Source of the DNA: JANQPA01 sp964628385
GTDB taxonomy: Bacteria; Bacteroidota; Bacteroidia; Chitinophagales; Saprospiraceae
Direction: 5' to 3'
Assembly (NCBI GenBank): GCA_964628385.1
Contig: CAZVOD010000013.1
Location: 1-64,000 of the forward strand
Length of the DNA: 64,000 nucleotides
Shown here: positions 45,463-53,718 of the stretch, piece after piece
Position numbering within the stretch: position 1 is the stretch's first letter
Layout of the letters: each line of letters begins with the position of its first letter
Program-made: the position numbers and the translations under genes
The notes under the pieces: model-generated
What the model was told of the DNA's origin: nothing
What the model saw: the letters and a program-made list of their open reading frames with translations, nothing else
Databases searched by the model: none

Positions 45463-46514
45463 AAAACATCCTATTTACCTTTGCTTCTGTACTCTTGCTT
45501 TTGTTTGGAGCACCTTCAATTCTTTTTTCTCAGAATACTGTTTCCTCAAAACAAATAAGTCTATTTCAATATCTAAAACAACAGCCTTCAGAAGTTGTCG
45601 ATATCACCATTGAATCTGACTTTCGCGAACTTATCCGAAACAAATACAAAGAAGAATACCAGCCGGCTTTGCTAACCATCAAAGGAGATGATGGTCAGGA
45701 ACATACTATTGAGGCGAAAATCAAGACGCGAGGTAATTCAAGGAAGAAGATTTGCTACTATCCTCCATTTAAATTGAAGATTCCCAAGAAAAACCTTTTT
45801 CCTACAGGTCTTGACTCTGCCATTAACAAATACAAGATAGTGGTTACATGTAAGTCTTCCAATGCCTACGATGATTACCTAATTCGGGAGTATATGGCTT
45901 ACAAGATTATGGGGGCGGTATATCCTTATGCTTTTGGCGTTCAATTGCTTAACATACACTATAAAGGTGTCAGAGATAATGGCAAAATGAAGGAACGCAC
46001 CCAGATGGCCTTCATGATAGAAAGCGAAGAAGAACTGGCGCACCGGATGAATGGTATCATCATAGAGCGAGAGCGTTCCGGTTTTCATCATTTAGAAAGA
46101 GAAATGTGCCTGAAAATGTGTGTATTCCAGTATATGATTGGCAATGAAGATTGGGCATTACCCAACCTCCACAATATGAAGCTCATGAAAGTACCAGAGC
46201 ACGAGAAAATGGTGCCAGTACCCTATGATTTTGACTATTCAGGCCTCGTCGATACGGATTACGCAGTTGTCAGAGAAAACCTCAATGCGGATGATGTAAA
46301 AGACCGATTCTATCTGGGCCCTGTAATGCAGGAAGGCGAAGTAAAATTAATACTACGATATTTCCAAAGCAGGAAATCAGAAGTATTCAAGACCATTGAA
46401 GAACTAAAAGCTGTAGACAAAAAGATTGCTGAATCAATAGAAGGATACATTAAATCTTTCTACATAGAAGTAGAAAATAAGAATACACTCGCCAGAGTAC
46501 TTACTCAGTATTAA
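45459..46514 (+). CDS. Secreted hypothetical protein, CotH-like
   Basis: A 351-residue protein with a signal peptide (about 1-25, ending LFSQ). The middle has KTRGNSRKKICYYPPFKLKIPK, YDDYLIREYMAYKI, then GNEDWALPNLHNMKL and VPYDFDYSGLV. The R-G-N-S, N-E-D-W...H-N and D-F-D-Y-S-G stations are arranged like the catalytic Asn/Asp motifs of CotH-type atypical protein kinases, but I call it only CotH-like because overall similarity is low. The ATG overlaps the acyl-CoA ligase stop (ATGA), so the two are co-translated. Widespread in Bacteroidota with unknown role. Confidence 0.62.
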   Translation: MKNILFTFASVLLLLFGAPSILFSQNTVSSKQISLFQYLKQQPSEVVDITIESDFRELIRNKYKEEYQPALLTIKGDDGQEHTIEAKIKTRGNSRKKICYYPPFKLKIPKKNLFPTGLDSAINKYKIVVTCKSSNAYDDYLIREYMAYKIMGAVYPYAFGVQLLNIHYKGVRDNGKMKERTQMAFMIESEEELAHRMNGIIIERERSGFHHLEREMCLKMCVFQYMIGNEDWALPNLHNMKLMKVPEHEKMVPVPYDFDYSGLVDTDYAVVRENLNADDVKDRFYLGPVMQEGEVKLILRYFQSRKSEVFKTIEELKAVDKKIAESIEGYIKSFYIEVENKNTLARVLTQY

Positions 46515-46534
46515 AATAATTTCTAACAATAAAA

Positions 46535-46590
46535 ACCGATAAGGCGGCTATGGACTCTATAGAAGCATAATTAATAGCCGCCTTATCGGT
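46535..46590 (+). terminator. 17-bp perfect inverted repeat downstream of the CotH-like gene
   Basis: ACCGATAAGGCGGCTAT (46535-46551) and ATAGCCGCCTTATCGGT (46574-46590) are exact reverse complements around a 22-base loop, starting 20 bases after the upstream stop codon. No T-run follows, so it may act as a 3' stabilising hairpin or a Rho-assisted terminator. Confidence 0.6.
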
Positions 46591-46600
46591 AGTCTTATGT

Positions 46601-46732
46601 GATACACTTGTTTCAAAGGTATTGAAATAGGTCATTTCTTAACCCACTGTGCTTTTTCTCAATGGCTTGTCGCGTTTGAAGCTCACAAGGAAACCCGGCA
46701 CTTCTTCACCGAAAAAATTTAGTCAGGTAAAA
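46601..46732. repeat. Shorter, diverged copy of the 10124-10360 repeat
   Basis: Two blocks match the element near 10.2 kb in the same order: CTTGTT....AGGTATT.AAATAGG (46607 on) and CACTGTGC.TTTTT.TCA followed by AGCTCA.AAG.GAA.CCC, ending in a CCGAAAAA...GTCAGG segment like the right arm. The central roughly 75 bases of the other copy, including its hairpin, are missing. By-eye identity is about 65-80 percent per block. No ORF is present. Confidence 0.4.
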
Positions 46733-46798
46733 AATTATTTAATTTTACGGTTATTCTATCCCTTCTAAACAAGTCTTATTTTTCTTGCCGCATTCCAA

Positions 46799-46930
46799 TT
46801 AGGAAGCTGATGGTAGATAATCGAAATTACTATTGTAAATATACACGATCCAAATCACCAGAATTAACAGGAATACGAAGAAAAATAAGAACAAATATCC
46901 TTTTCTTCCTTCGTTTCGAATTTCTGACAT
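46799..46930 (-). CDS. 43-residue single-pass membrane protein
   Basis: A short gene: ATG at 46928-46930, stop TAA at 46799-46801. It encodes MSEIRNEGRKGYLF, a hydrophobic helix of about 20 residues rich in Phe, Leu, Ile and Val (about residues 12-32), and a short polar tail ending LPSAS. The charged N-terminus followed by one helix is typical of small bitopic regulators or structural membrane peptides. The upstream AGAAGA could aid initiation. The amino-acid pattern is too regular to be chance noncoding DNA, but no family can be named. Confidence 0.55.
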   Translation of the reverse strand: MSEIRNEGRKGYLFLFFFVFLLILVIWIVYIYNSNFDYLPSAS

Positions 46931-47249
46931 GTCTTCTGTTTTTATTGTTTATTAATAAATTCAGGTTAGCAGGCAACTTTTAGAGCTATAAGATATAACC
47001 TGATTATCTAATAAGGCTAATTATTGTGTAAAGATGTATGAAAATTGAGCAAGCCCAAAACTATTTTTGTTACTTTAGAATCGTTCCAAAAACCGATACT
47101 TACAAGATTTATTTGTCATTTTTTAGTAAGCAGCGTGCACCTGAGCAGCAATAAGAAAGCCTTTTCTAATCTATCCGAGATCAAAAAAGGCTTTCTTATA
47201 CTGATTTATCTTCTAATTCAGCAATCTATACTCTGAATATACTGGCCAA
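46931..47249. other. Intergenic region around the ppiD terminator
   Basis: About 320 bases between the small membrane protein gene and ppiD, both on the minus strand. Apart from the ppiD terminator (47153-47197) it is AT-rich. A plus-strand 63-codon frame (47045-47236) crosses the terminator and has no protein-like features, so I do not call it. Confidence 0.5.
47153..47197 (-). terminator. Terminator downstream of ppiD
   Basis: AAGAAAGCCTTTT (47153-47165) and AAAAGGCTTTCTT (47185-47197) pair perfectly over 13 bp around a 19-base loop, 53 bases after the ppiD stop. The arms end in T/A runs on both strands, so it can act in either direction. Confidence 0.75.
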
Positions 47250-49355
47250 CTAGTAAAAAGTAGCTCTGTTGTCTACAATCTTGGCATTATCCTTCAACCC
47301 CTTTATGATACTGCTGGATACCTGAGCACGCTTGGTTGCGCTCAAGTTACGACGTACTTCAGGAATATTTGTAGCCGGTGGTGCAGGCATCTTATTTGTG
47401 ACCTTTACAACAAAGACACCTGTTTTGCCAACAATAGGCTGAGATACAGAGCCGGTATCCATCATGAATGCCTCCGCTATGACCTTGGGCTCAGCCCCTA
47501 ACTTAGGAATAAAAGTAGCACTGAAAGCTACGTTGTTGGCGGTATCTACCTTCGTATCAAATTCACTTACCAGTGCAGACAGGCTCTTGCCAGTCATCTT
47601 TTCCTTCAACATATCGCCCTTCTTCTTGTTGATCACAGGAATCTCAATTTCAAAGCGGATGTTATCTACGCTGGGCAACCCTGGAGGCTGAACAGAACGC
47701 AAGCCAGCAACTACATATTTATTGTCAAAATATTCGATCGGATCTCTGTAGTCAAAAAGCTCCGATGATACCTCACCAACTCTTGCCTGCTCGAAGGCCC
47801 ATTTTACCATTGCTCTTGTCCCTTCGCCACCTCCCAGTGGGTTGAATGTGTAATCATTTCTCTTCAGACTGGGCGAGGTATTGGTTTCCATACCCATATC
47901 AGCAGCTGCATTTCTCATTGCATCCAAAGAACGATTGTTACTCAAAAATTTCAGTGCTTTCGCCCGATATTGCTGCTGCGTTTTATCCGTGGGAATCACC
48001 TTCTGAGTTAAGTAACCCAATTTATAGCCTTCATCGTTATTGATGAATCTTTTATCTGTCACTTCTACCAGGTGGATACCAAACTGTGTAACCACCTTGT
48101 AAAGCTTTCCAATTTCTGCTTTGTAGAAAATCAAATCGTTGAATGGCTTCACCATAGTACCCGGACCAGCGTAATCCAGATCACCGCCTTTAGTTCTGGT
48201 AGCATCTGTTCCAAACTGTTCTGCTAGAGCAGCAAATGTATTGTTCCCGGATTCGATTACATTTTTCAAACTATCAATTAACTTATTGGTAGCAATAAAC
48301 TCTTCCTGTGTCTGAGCCGGACGCAAGATGTGACGTGAGCGAACAGAATCAGGGATAATCATGCGATCAATAACCTTTACGGCTTTGTAGGTACCCTCTT
48401 CGAAATAAGGTCCGTAAACCTGCCCGGCCGCCATATTTTTTATGGTATCCGCCGCTACACCCGTAACCGCATCTGCTTTTATGTAAGCAGGGTCAAAAAC
48501 ACCTCGATTTGCCACAATAAACAGAGAATCCTCTCTGGTAGAATCCAATTCAGGAATCAAACGATTCACTTCTTCCCGCCAGTAAGTAGAATCTTCCGAC
48601 GAAGGTGACACCTCAAATGATACATATTCTACGATGCGGGTTTCTTCCTCTTGCTCATATAAATAAGCATTCTCTTTGATGTAATCTTTGTAGTCACTAT
48701 CGGAGACAGCTATCTGAGTATTATCGATCTCATCAAAGGGTACTTTTACGTAGTTGAAAGCAACCTTTTCGTTCTTTTCTTTATTGGCCATTTCAGCCTG
48801 CCAGGTCGGAATATAAAGCCCCTTACTGACCATGCTGCGAATCTTATCCTGAAGGCGCTGAGTAGCTACCTCTTCTTGCTGATATTTCCAGAAAGCTCTG
48901 TAGTTAGGCTCTGTGAAAGTACCGTTTTCGATAGCCGTTTTGATCTCGTTGAGCCTTTGGCGATTAATCTGATCGGTATTAGGATCGCGAAAACGCTGAC
49001 TGATGATAGGACTCAGGTTATTCCCGAACTGCAGTTCTATTAATTCTGCCTCGCTTACTCCCAAACCTAGCCTTTCGGCTTCCTGAGCGACCAATTGCTG
49101 ATTGACCCAGGTATTCCACAAGGAATTTACATTAGCGTAAGTGTCTGTATTTGAATTACCATACAATATTTGCAAGTCATTGCTGAACTTGAAATAGTCT
49201 AAATCTGAACCGTTTACACTACCGAGAGTAGTATCCTGGCCTCCAAGCTGCCCTCCCTGGCTGGTCATATCCATAGCGATAAATGCGGCAAGAGCTAAAC
49301 CAATAGTGACCACAAGTATCCAGGAATTTTTTCGAATTGTACTAATGACTGACAT
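47250..49355 (-). CDS. ppiD: Peptidyl-prolyl isomerase, SurA/PpiD type foldase
   Basis: A 701-residue inner-membrane-anchored periplasmic chaperone. The N-terminal MSVISTIRKNSWILVVTIGLALAAFIAMD is the usual PpiD anchor. A SurA_N-like chaperone region follows (about 40-260), then a parvulin (PpiC) domain around 345-450 with SRHIL, FGTDATRTKGGDLDY and FGIHLVEV, and a second chaperone-like C-terminal part (about 480-700). Bacteroidota PpiD proteins share this layout. It is expected to fold outer-membrane and secreted proteins, including T9SS cargo. A near-ideal promoter lies about 110 bases upstream of the ATG. Confidence 0.9.
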   Translation of the reverse strand: MSVISTIRKNSWILVVTIGLALAAFIAMDMTSQGGQLGGQDTTLGSVNGSDLDYFKFSNDLQILYGNSNTDTYANVNSLWNTWVNQQLVAQEAERLGLGVSEAELIELQFGNNLSPIISQRFRDPNTDQINRQRLNEIKTAIENGTFTEPNYRAFWKYQQEEVATQRLQDKIRSMVSKGLYIPTWQAEMANKEKNEKVAFNYVKVPFDEIDNTQIAVSDSDYKDYIKENAYLYEQEEETRIVEYVSFEVSPSSEDSTYWREEVNRLIPELDSTREDSLFIVANRGVFDPAYIKADAVTGVAADTIKNMAAGQVYGPYFEEGTYKAVKVIDRMIIPDSVRSRHILRPAQTQEEFIATNKLIDSLKNVIESGNNTFAALAEQFGTDATRTKGGDLDYAGPGTMVKPFNDLIFYKAEIGKLYKVVTQFGIHLVEVTDKRFINNDEGYKLGYLTQKVIPTDKTQQQYRAKALKFLSNNRSLDAMRNAAADMGMETNTSPSLKRNDYTFNPLGGGEGTRAMVKWAFEQARVGEVSSELFDYRDPIEYFDNKYVVAGLRSVQPPGLPSVDNIRFEIEIPVINKKKGDMLKEKMTGKSLSALVSEFDTKVDTANNVAFSATFIPKLGAEPKVIAEAFMMDTGSVSQPIVGKTGVFVVKVTNKMPAPPATNIPEVRRNLSATKRAQVSSSIIKGLKDNAKIVDNRATFY

Positions 49356-49467
49356 GTCCGATAAATTTAATTCTTAATCCTTTGTACATCTTAACCGTTA
49401 TCCAAACGTTTATAAAGCATCTGCTGCTTTCGAAAAGGATAATGGCTTTGTTTTTAAAAAAGCCATG

Positions 49468-49499
49468 CAAAAGTAATTGGTTTATAGCTATATTTCAAA
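49468..49499 (-). promoter_or_regulatory. Promoter of ppiD (-33 TTTG and -7 TACTTTTG)
   Basis: On the minus strand TTTG (plus 49496-49499) and TACTTTTG (plus 49468-49475) are separated by 20 bases, matching both boxes of the Bacteroidota consensus. Start is expected near 49461, giving a leader of about 105 bases that contains the small hairpin ATGGCTTT/AAAGCCAT (49442-49466). Confidence 0.65.
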
Positions 49500-49544
49500 A
49501 AAATTGATGAATACAAATGCCCGCAAATGTTAATTAATTGAATT

Positions 49545-50240
49545 TTATCCTGCCGAAAGGTTCAAGCGGAAGCCTACGCCGTGAATATTCTCAATTTTTA
49601 TGCGCTCATCCTTTTTTAAATATTTTCTTAGCCGGGAGATGAATACATCCAAACTCCGTCCTAAAAAATAATCGTTTTGTCCCCATATCTTCTCCAAAAT
49701 GACTTCTCTTTTCAATACCTGATTCTGGTGGTCAAGAAATAGCTTCAGCAATTCGGCTTCCCGCTGGGTAAGCTGACGACTATCTGCGTCAATGGTCAAC
49801 TTCAGGTCGTCAAAATCAAATTCGTAGGCACCAATTCTATACTGAGGCTGCATGCCGGTGTCATTGACCCGACTACGCCTAAGAAAAATATCAACTTTCA
49901 AAATCAATTCTTCAATACTAAAGGGCTTAATGATATAGTCGTCTCCTCCGATCTTCAATCCTTTTAGTTTATCTTCTTTCAGGGACTTGGCTGTCAGAAA
50001 GATGATAGGCACATGCTTATTAAACTTTCTGATTTCCCGGGCCAGAGTAAAACCATCTACTTCAGGCAGCATCACATCCAGAATACAAAGATCATAGGTC
50101 TCACTTCTAATTTTCTTAAGCGCATCCTCTCCGTCAAAGGAGCAGACGATATCATAGCCCTGTAGCTGTAAGTTATCTCTCGTGACAAAGCTGAGGCTTT
50201 CATCATCTTCTACGTATAAGAGTCTGGGTTTGCTGTTCAT
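49545..50240 (-). CDS. OmpR/PhoB-family response regulator (RprY-like)
   Basis: A 231-residue two-component regulator. The receiver domain has the acidic pair in LLYVEDDES, the phospho-acceptor Asp in LCILDVMLPEVDGF, the Thr in IIFLTA, and Lys in DYIIKPF. The output winged helix has LTQREAELLKLFLDH and SLDVFISRLRKYL...IHGVGFRL. The ATG at 50240 is used; nine additional upstream in-frame residues are not conserved. The partner kinase gene ends 142 bases upstream on the same strand. It resembles RprY of Bacteroides and Porphyromonas. The regulon is unknown. Confidence 0.93.
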   Translation of the reverse strand: MNSKPRLLYVEDDESLSFVTRDNLQLQGYDIVCSFDGEDALKKIRSETYDLCILDVMLPEVDGFTLAREIRKFNKHVPIIFLTAKSLKEDKLKGLKIGGDDYIIKPFSIEELILKVDIFLRRSRVNDTGMQPQYRIGAYEFDFDDLKLTIDADSRQLTQREAELLKLFLDHQNQVLKREVILEKIWGQNDYFLGRSLDVFISRLRKYLKKDERIKIENIHGVGFRLNLSAG

Positions 50241-50381
50241 AGGATTATATATAATTGGTTTGCACACTTATTCATAAAATACTAAAATTAAACTATTTTC
50301 GCAGGTGTTAAAACAGGCCCAAGCAACCATCCTCCACCTAAGCCAGGAGATATTTATTTGTAGGGGGTATTCCGGCATTTT

Positions 50382-51653
50382 TCAATATTTTAAAATGATG
50401 GTAACAGTGGTGCCGCTACCGGGCTCGCTTGCAAGTTGTATTTGCCAACCGTGCTGATCGCATATTTTTTTTACATAAAATAACCCCAGGCCAAATCCTT
50501 TTACATCGTGGATATCACCAACCGGAATGCGAAAAAACTTTTCAAAAATCCGATGCTGATATTCCCTTGGAATGCCAATACCTTCGTCCTCAATAGATAG
50601 TACAACTTTTCTATCTCTTTCCAGCTTTTTAAGGCTCATCTTTATTACAGGTGCCTTTTTTTGATATTTAAACGCATTATCAATAATACTGTAAAGAATA
50701 TTGGTAAAATGTAGTCGGTCAGCCTGAATGGTGAGTTCGTCCTGAAGAGAGTGGACAAAAAACTGTCCATTGAGCTGTTCAACACGCATTTTGGCATCGG
50801 CTGTGATATTTTCCCAAATCTCCAAAATTGACAACTCTTCCAGCTTTAACTCCAGGCCCCTGTCCAGCTTTACCACCTGCAATACCTTCTCCACCTGTTT
50901 GTTCAAACGGTGGTTCTGATCTTTTATGATTTGAGCATAGGTCAAAAGGCGTTGATTTGATTGTATGGCCTGATTGGCTAGAAAAACATCAGCAGCGATC
51001 TGTATTGTGGAAAGTGGCGTCTTGAATTCATGGGTCATGTTATTAATAAAATCTTTTTGCAGCTCCGATAGCCTCTTCTGCTTTAAAATTACAATAGTGG
51101 CATAAGTAAAAAACAGCACCGTAATCAAAAGTATGACAGAAAAAAATATAGACAACTGCATTTTGTCGAAGAGATAGCCCGGTAAGTTGGGAAATTTAAC
51201 ACCAAAATAATAGGGTCCTTCGCCTTCTATGGTAGGCAAATCACCAAGTGCCGAAGGCGACTCATCTTCAGGTGAATACTTACAATAATTCCCGTAGATC
51301 ATCTGGTCGGTCGTACAGTCAAAAATAGCGTATTCAAAATCTAGATTAAGCCGTTGTCTTGCAAACTCTTCTCGCAGGTAAAATTCTAAAACAGTAGAAT
51401 CCAGCTCTGCATCCAAGCTTACGATAAAGTAGTTGCTCGTTTCCTGGTTCACGCTATTGGCAGTAGGCAGCACGATTCCCTCCAGATCAGCAATTTTAGA
51501 GGCCACATTATTCAGCGCCAGAGAGACTTTATTGGTAAAATCTTTATCATTGATTTCCCAGGTGCTGTACACCCAGTACATTTGAAAACTCAGTGTGCCG
51601 AGGACGGCCAAAACACCCAACACAAAAACAATCTTTATGATGATACTTTTCAT
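50382..51653 (-). CDS. Sensor histidine kinase (RprX-like)
   Basis: A 423-residue membrane kinase. Two transmembrane helices (about 5-27 and 165-190) bracket a periplasmic sensor domain of about 135 residues. The HisKA box is FINNMTHEFKTPLSTI (His phosphorylated), followed by the N box DNAFKY, G1 DEGIGIP, F box FEKFFRIP and G2 GFGLGLF. The ATG at 51653 starts at the first helix; a longer in-frame start at 51710 is possible. It pairs with the adjacent response regulator. The ligand is unknown. Confidence 0.92.
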   Translation of the reverse strand: MKSIIIKIVFVLGVLAVLGTLSFQMYWVYSTWEINDKDFTNKVSLALNNVASKIADLEGIVLPTANSVNQETSNYFIVSLDAELDSTVLEFYLREEFARQRLNLDFEYAIFDCTTDQMIYGNYCKYSPEDESPSALGDLPTIEGEGPYYFGVKFPNLPGYLFDKMQLSIFFSVILLITVLFFTYATIVILKQKRLSELQKDFINNMTHEFKTPLSTIQIAADVFLANQAIQSNQRLLTYAQIIKDQNHRLNKQVEKVLQVVKLDRGLELKLEELSILEIWENITADAKMRVEQLNGQFFVHSLQDELTIQADRLHFTNILYSIIDNAFKYQKKAPVIKMSLKKLERDRKVVLSIEDEGIGIPREYQHRIFEKFFRIPVGDIHDVKGFGLGLFYVKKICDQHGWQIQLASEPGSGTTVTIILKY

Positions 51654-51825
51654 TTCCCGGTACTTGAGTAGTTTTTGAGATTTCTGAAAGGGTGGTTTCC
51701 AATCATACATTTTTCGACGCCACCTAAAAATAAGTATTCATTATTTGAATCAGACGGGCTTAACAAGCCGTTAACAATGATTGAATTTTCTTTATCATTT
51801 GCTTATAGGATTATAAGGCTTTTTA

Positions 51826-51833
51826 TAATTTTG
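51826..51833 (+). promoter_or_regulatory. Putative -7 box upstream of the DUF4271 gene
   Basis: TAATTTTG matches TAnnTTTG exactly, with a TTTG 24 bases earlier (51798-51801), slightly longer than the usual spacing. It ends only 16 bases before the TTG start, so the leader would be very short. Confidence 0.4.
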
Positions 51834-51849
51834 GAAAAAATCAACTGAA

Positions 51850-52788
51850 TTGATCAAAGGTATTTTAAACCAATCGCTTTTACGTACTAAAGCCATATGG
51901 GTTGTTGTGCTGTTATTGCTTTTGAGCCAACAATTGATGGCTCAAAACCCCTTTGATCTGACACCAAGATTGCCAGAGCCTACCACTGAGCGGGCGAAAG
52001 AACCACCTGCCCGAACACCTGTTGCTACGGAAGCACCTCAAAACCCCTTTGACCTGATAAAGCCCGAAAAGGCGCCCAAAGGCATGATTAAGCTACCGGG
52101 AGTGAAAGCCTCCGAGAGTACACCTAAAAAAGCCAAAGAAAGGAATGAAGCTGGTTTTAGGCTTGGTTTGGTTCTCTTTATTCTTTCTATGCTTGCCTTT
52201 TTGCTCACTATTCTCAGGAATGTAGTCAACAAATCTATTTCTGGCTTTCTGAATGTCAATTTGATGAATCAATTATTCAGAGAACAGGAAATAAGAGGGG
52301 TTTTTCCTTTTTTGTTCTTGTATTCCATGTTTTTGATCAATCTCGGGATATTTATTTTCCTGAGCCTGGAAGAATATGGTATCCAATTGTCAAATAATCA
52401 GTTCACAGCTCTTTCTTATTGTGTGGGAGGAGTCTTTGGTATTTTTATAGGAAAACACCTGCTTTTGGGCTTTGTCGCCTACGTTTTTCCCATCAATAAG
52501 GAAATTAGCCGTCATAATTTTGCAATAATTATTTTTGGTATCATCATTGGTTTAGTATTGGTACCTAGCAACTTATTACTCACCTTTGGCCCGGAAAATT
52601 TATCTAAACAATTCATTTATATCACTAGCTTTATTATCGGCCTCCTCTACGTTTATCGATATTTTCGTAGCCTAAGCTTTTCAGGAAGATTCTTAGTTTT
52701 TCATAAATTTCACTTTTTGTTGTATATTTGCACCATCGAAATAATTCCTGCATTGATAATTTTAAAACTTATACTAGATAAGTTTTAG
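51850..52788 (+). CDS. DUF4271 membrane protein
   Basis: A 312-residue protein with a signal peptide (about 10-32, ending LMAQ), a Pro/Glu/Lys-rich periplasmic stretch with two NPFDL repeats (about 33-100), and then six or more transmembrane helices (about 102-310) in the DUF4271 style. It is found next to hemD across the Bacteroidota, as here (38 bases apart). No function is known. The start is a TTG at 51850; the first in-frame ATG would remove the signal peptide, so TTG is preferred. Confidence 0.78.
   Translation: MIKGILNQSLLRTKAIWVVVLLLLLSQQLMAQNPFDLTPRLPEPTTERAKEPPARTPVATEAPQNPFDLIKPEKAPKGMIKLPGVKASESTPKKAKERNEAGFRLGLVLFILSMLAFLLTILRNVVNKSISGFLNVNLMNQLFREQEIRGVFPFLFLYSMFLINLGIFIFLSLEEYGIQLSNNQFTALSYCVGGVFGIFIGKHLLLGFVAYVFPINKEISRHNFAIIIFGIIIGLVLVPSNLLLTFGPENLSKQFIYITSFIIGLLYVYRYFRSLSFSGRFLVFHKFHFLLYICTIEIIPALIILKLILDKF
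52723..52730 (+). promoter_or_regulatory. Putative -7 box for hemD inside the DUF4271 gene
   Basis: TATATTTG followed by C is an exact TAnnTTTG match, 96 bases before the hemD start and within the last codons of the preceding gene, giving hemD its own promoter in addition to read-through. Confidence 0.45.
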
Positions 52789-52826
52789 ATTTTTGACAGG
52801 GTCTATGCAATAAAAAACATTATTGA

Positions 52827-53615
52827 ATGGCAGCAATCGGTAAAGTGAAAGAACAAACAACCTACAAGCCAGTACGGACGATTTTAGTTTCACAGCCTAA
52901 ACCAGCGCGCTCGCCTTATTACGAACTTGAAGAGAAGTACAACCTCCAAATTGATTGGCGTCCTTTCATTCACGTTGAACCTGTTTCTGCGAAAGAATTT
53001 CGCAGGCAGCGCATACGCCCGGATGAGTACTCTGCCGTTATCTTAACCAGTAAAAATTCTATTGACCACCTCTTCCGCATTACTCAAGAACTGCGTATCA
53101 AGATTTCTCCTGATACCAGGTACTTCTGCCTGACGGAAGCTGTTGCTAATTACTTGCAGAAGTTCATAACTTATCGCAAGCGTAAGGTATTTGTGGGAAA
53201 AAGGAAGATTACAGATTTGGCGGCATCCTTCAAAAAGAATAAGAAAGAAAGCTTTTTACTTCCTTGTTCTAACCTAGGTAGCAAAGAGGTTTGTGCTTTT
53301 CTCGAAGAGGGAGGCTACACCTGGCAAGATGCTTTAATGTACCAAACAGTAAGTAGCGATCTCTCTGATTTGAGTGATGTCACTTACGATGTATTGGTAT
53401 TCTTCAGTCCTTTAGGGATAACATCGCTTTACGAGAACTTCCCTGATTTCAAGCAAAATGACACTAGAATTGCCGTTTTCGGCAACAGTACGAGCAAAGC
53501 AGTAGAAGAGCGTGGATTAAAAATAAACATCAAGGCTCCAACACCTAAAGTCCCTTCTATGACTATGGCACTGGAGCAATACCTTCAACAATCCAATAGC
53601 TCCGATAAGGCATAA
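52827..53615 (+). CDS. hemD: Uroporphyrinogen-III synthase
   Basis: Cyclises hydroxymethylbilane to uroporphyrinogen III in tetrapyrrole synthesis. The 262-residue protein shows the two-lobed HemD pattern: VRTILVSQPKPA at the start, SAVILTSKNSIDHLFRI (the family's F-T-S-x-N-A-V equivalent), YFCLTEAVANYLQ and VLVFFSPLGITSLYENF followed by IAVFGNSTSKAVEERG. HemD is weakly conserved, and the DUF4271 neighbour supports the call. A strong terminator follows the gene. Confidence 0.85.
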   Translation: MAAIGKVKEQTTYKPVRTILVSQPKPARSPYYELEEKYNLQIDWRPFIHVEPVSAKEFRRQRIRPDEYSAVILTSKNSIDHLFRITQELRIKISPDTRYFCLTEAVANYLQKFITYRKRKVFVGKRKITDLAASFKKNKKESFLLPCSNLGSKEVCAFLEEGGYTWQDALMYQTVSSDLSDLSDVTYDVLVFFSPLGITSLYENFPDFKQNDTRIAVFGNSTSKAVEERGLKINIKAPTPKVPSMTMALEQYLQQSNSSDKA

Positions 53616-53651
53616 GAGTTAAACACTTACTTTATTAATTACCCAAATACT

Positions 53652-53684
53652 TCCCCTCATGATTTTTATGGGGGGATTTTTTTT
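53652..53684 (+). terminator. Rho-independent terminator after hemD
   Basis: TCCCCTCAT (53652-53660) pairs with ATGGGGGGA (53668-53676) with one T-G wobble, followed by eight T (53677-53684). Classic intrinsic terminator 36 bases after the hemD stop. Confidence 0.85.
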
Positions 53685-53718
53685 ACAACCATGCCCCGCT
53701 CTTGTTCGTTTTAAAAGT

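Noticed and set aside
42459..46514. Carotenoid or photoprotection operon controlled by the MerR-B12 protein
   Set aside because: No crt genes are nearby and the B12 ligands are lost; the downstream gene is a fatty acyl-CoA ligase separated by a MITE-like element.
47045..47236. 63-codon plus-strand frame
   Set aside because: Crosses the ppiD terminator, starts with a TTG and lacks any family-like feature.
50295..50380. Third copy of the interspersed repeat (GCAGGTGTTAAAACAGGC-like segment)
   Set aside because: Only about 18 bases resemble the 10.2-kb element; the rest does not align, so chance cannot be excluded.
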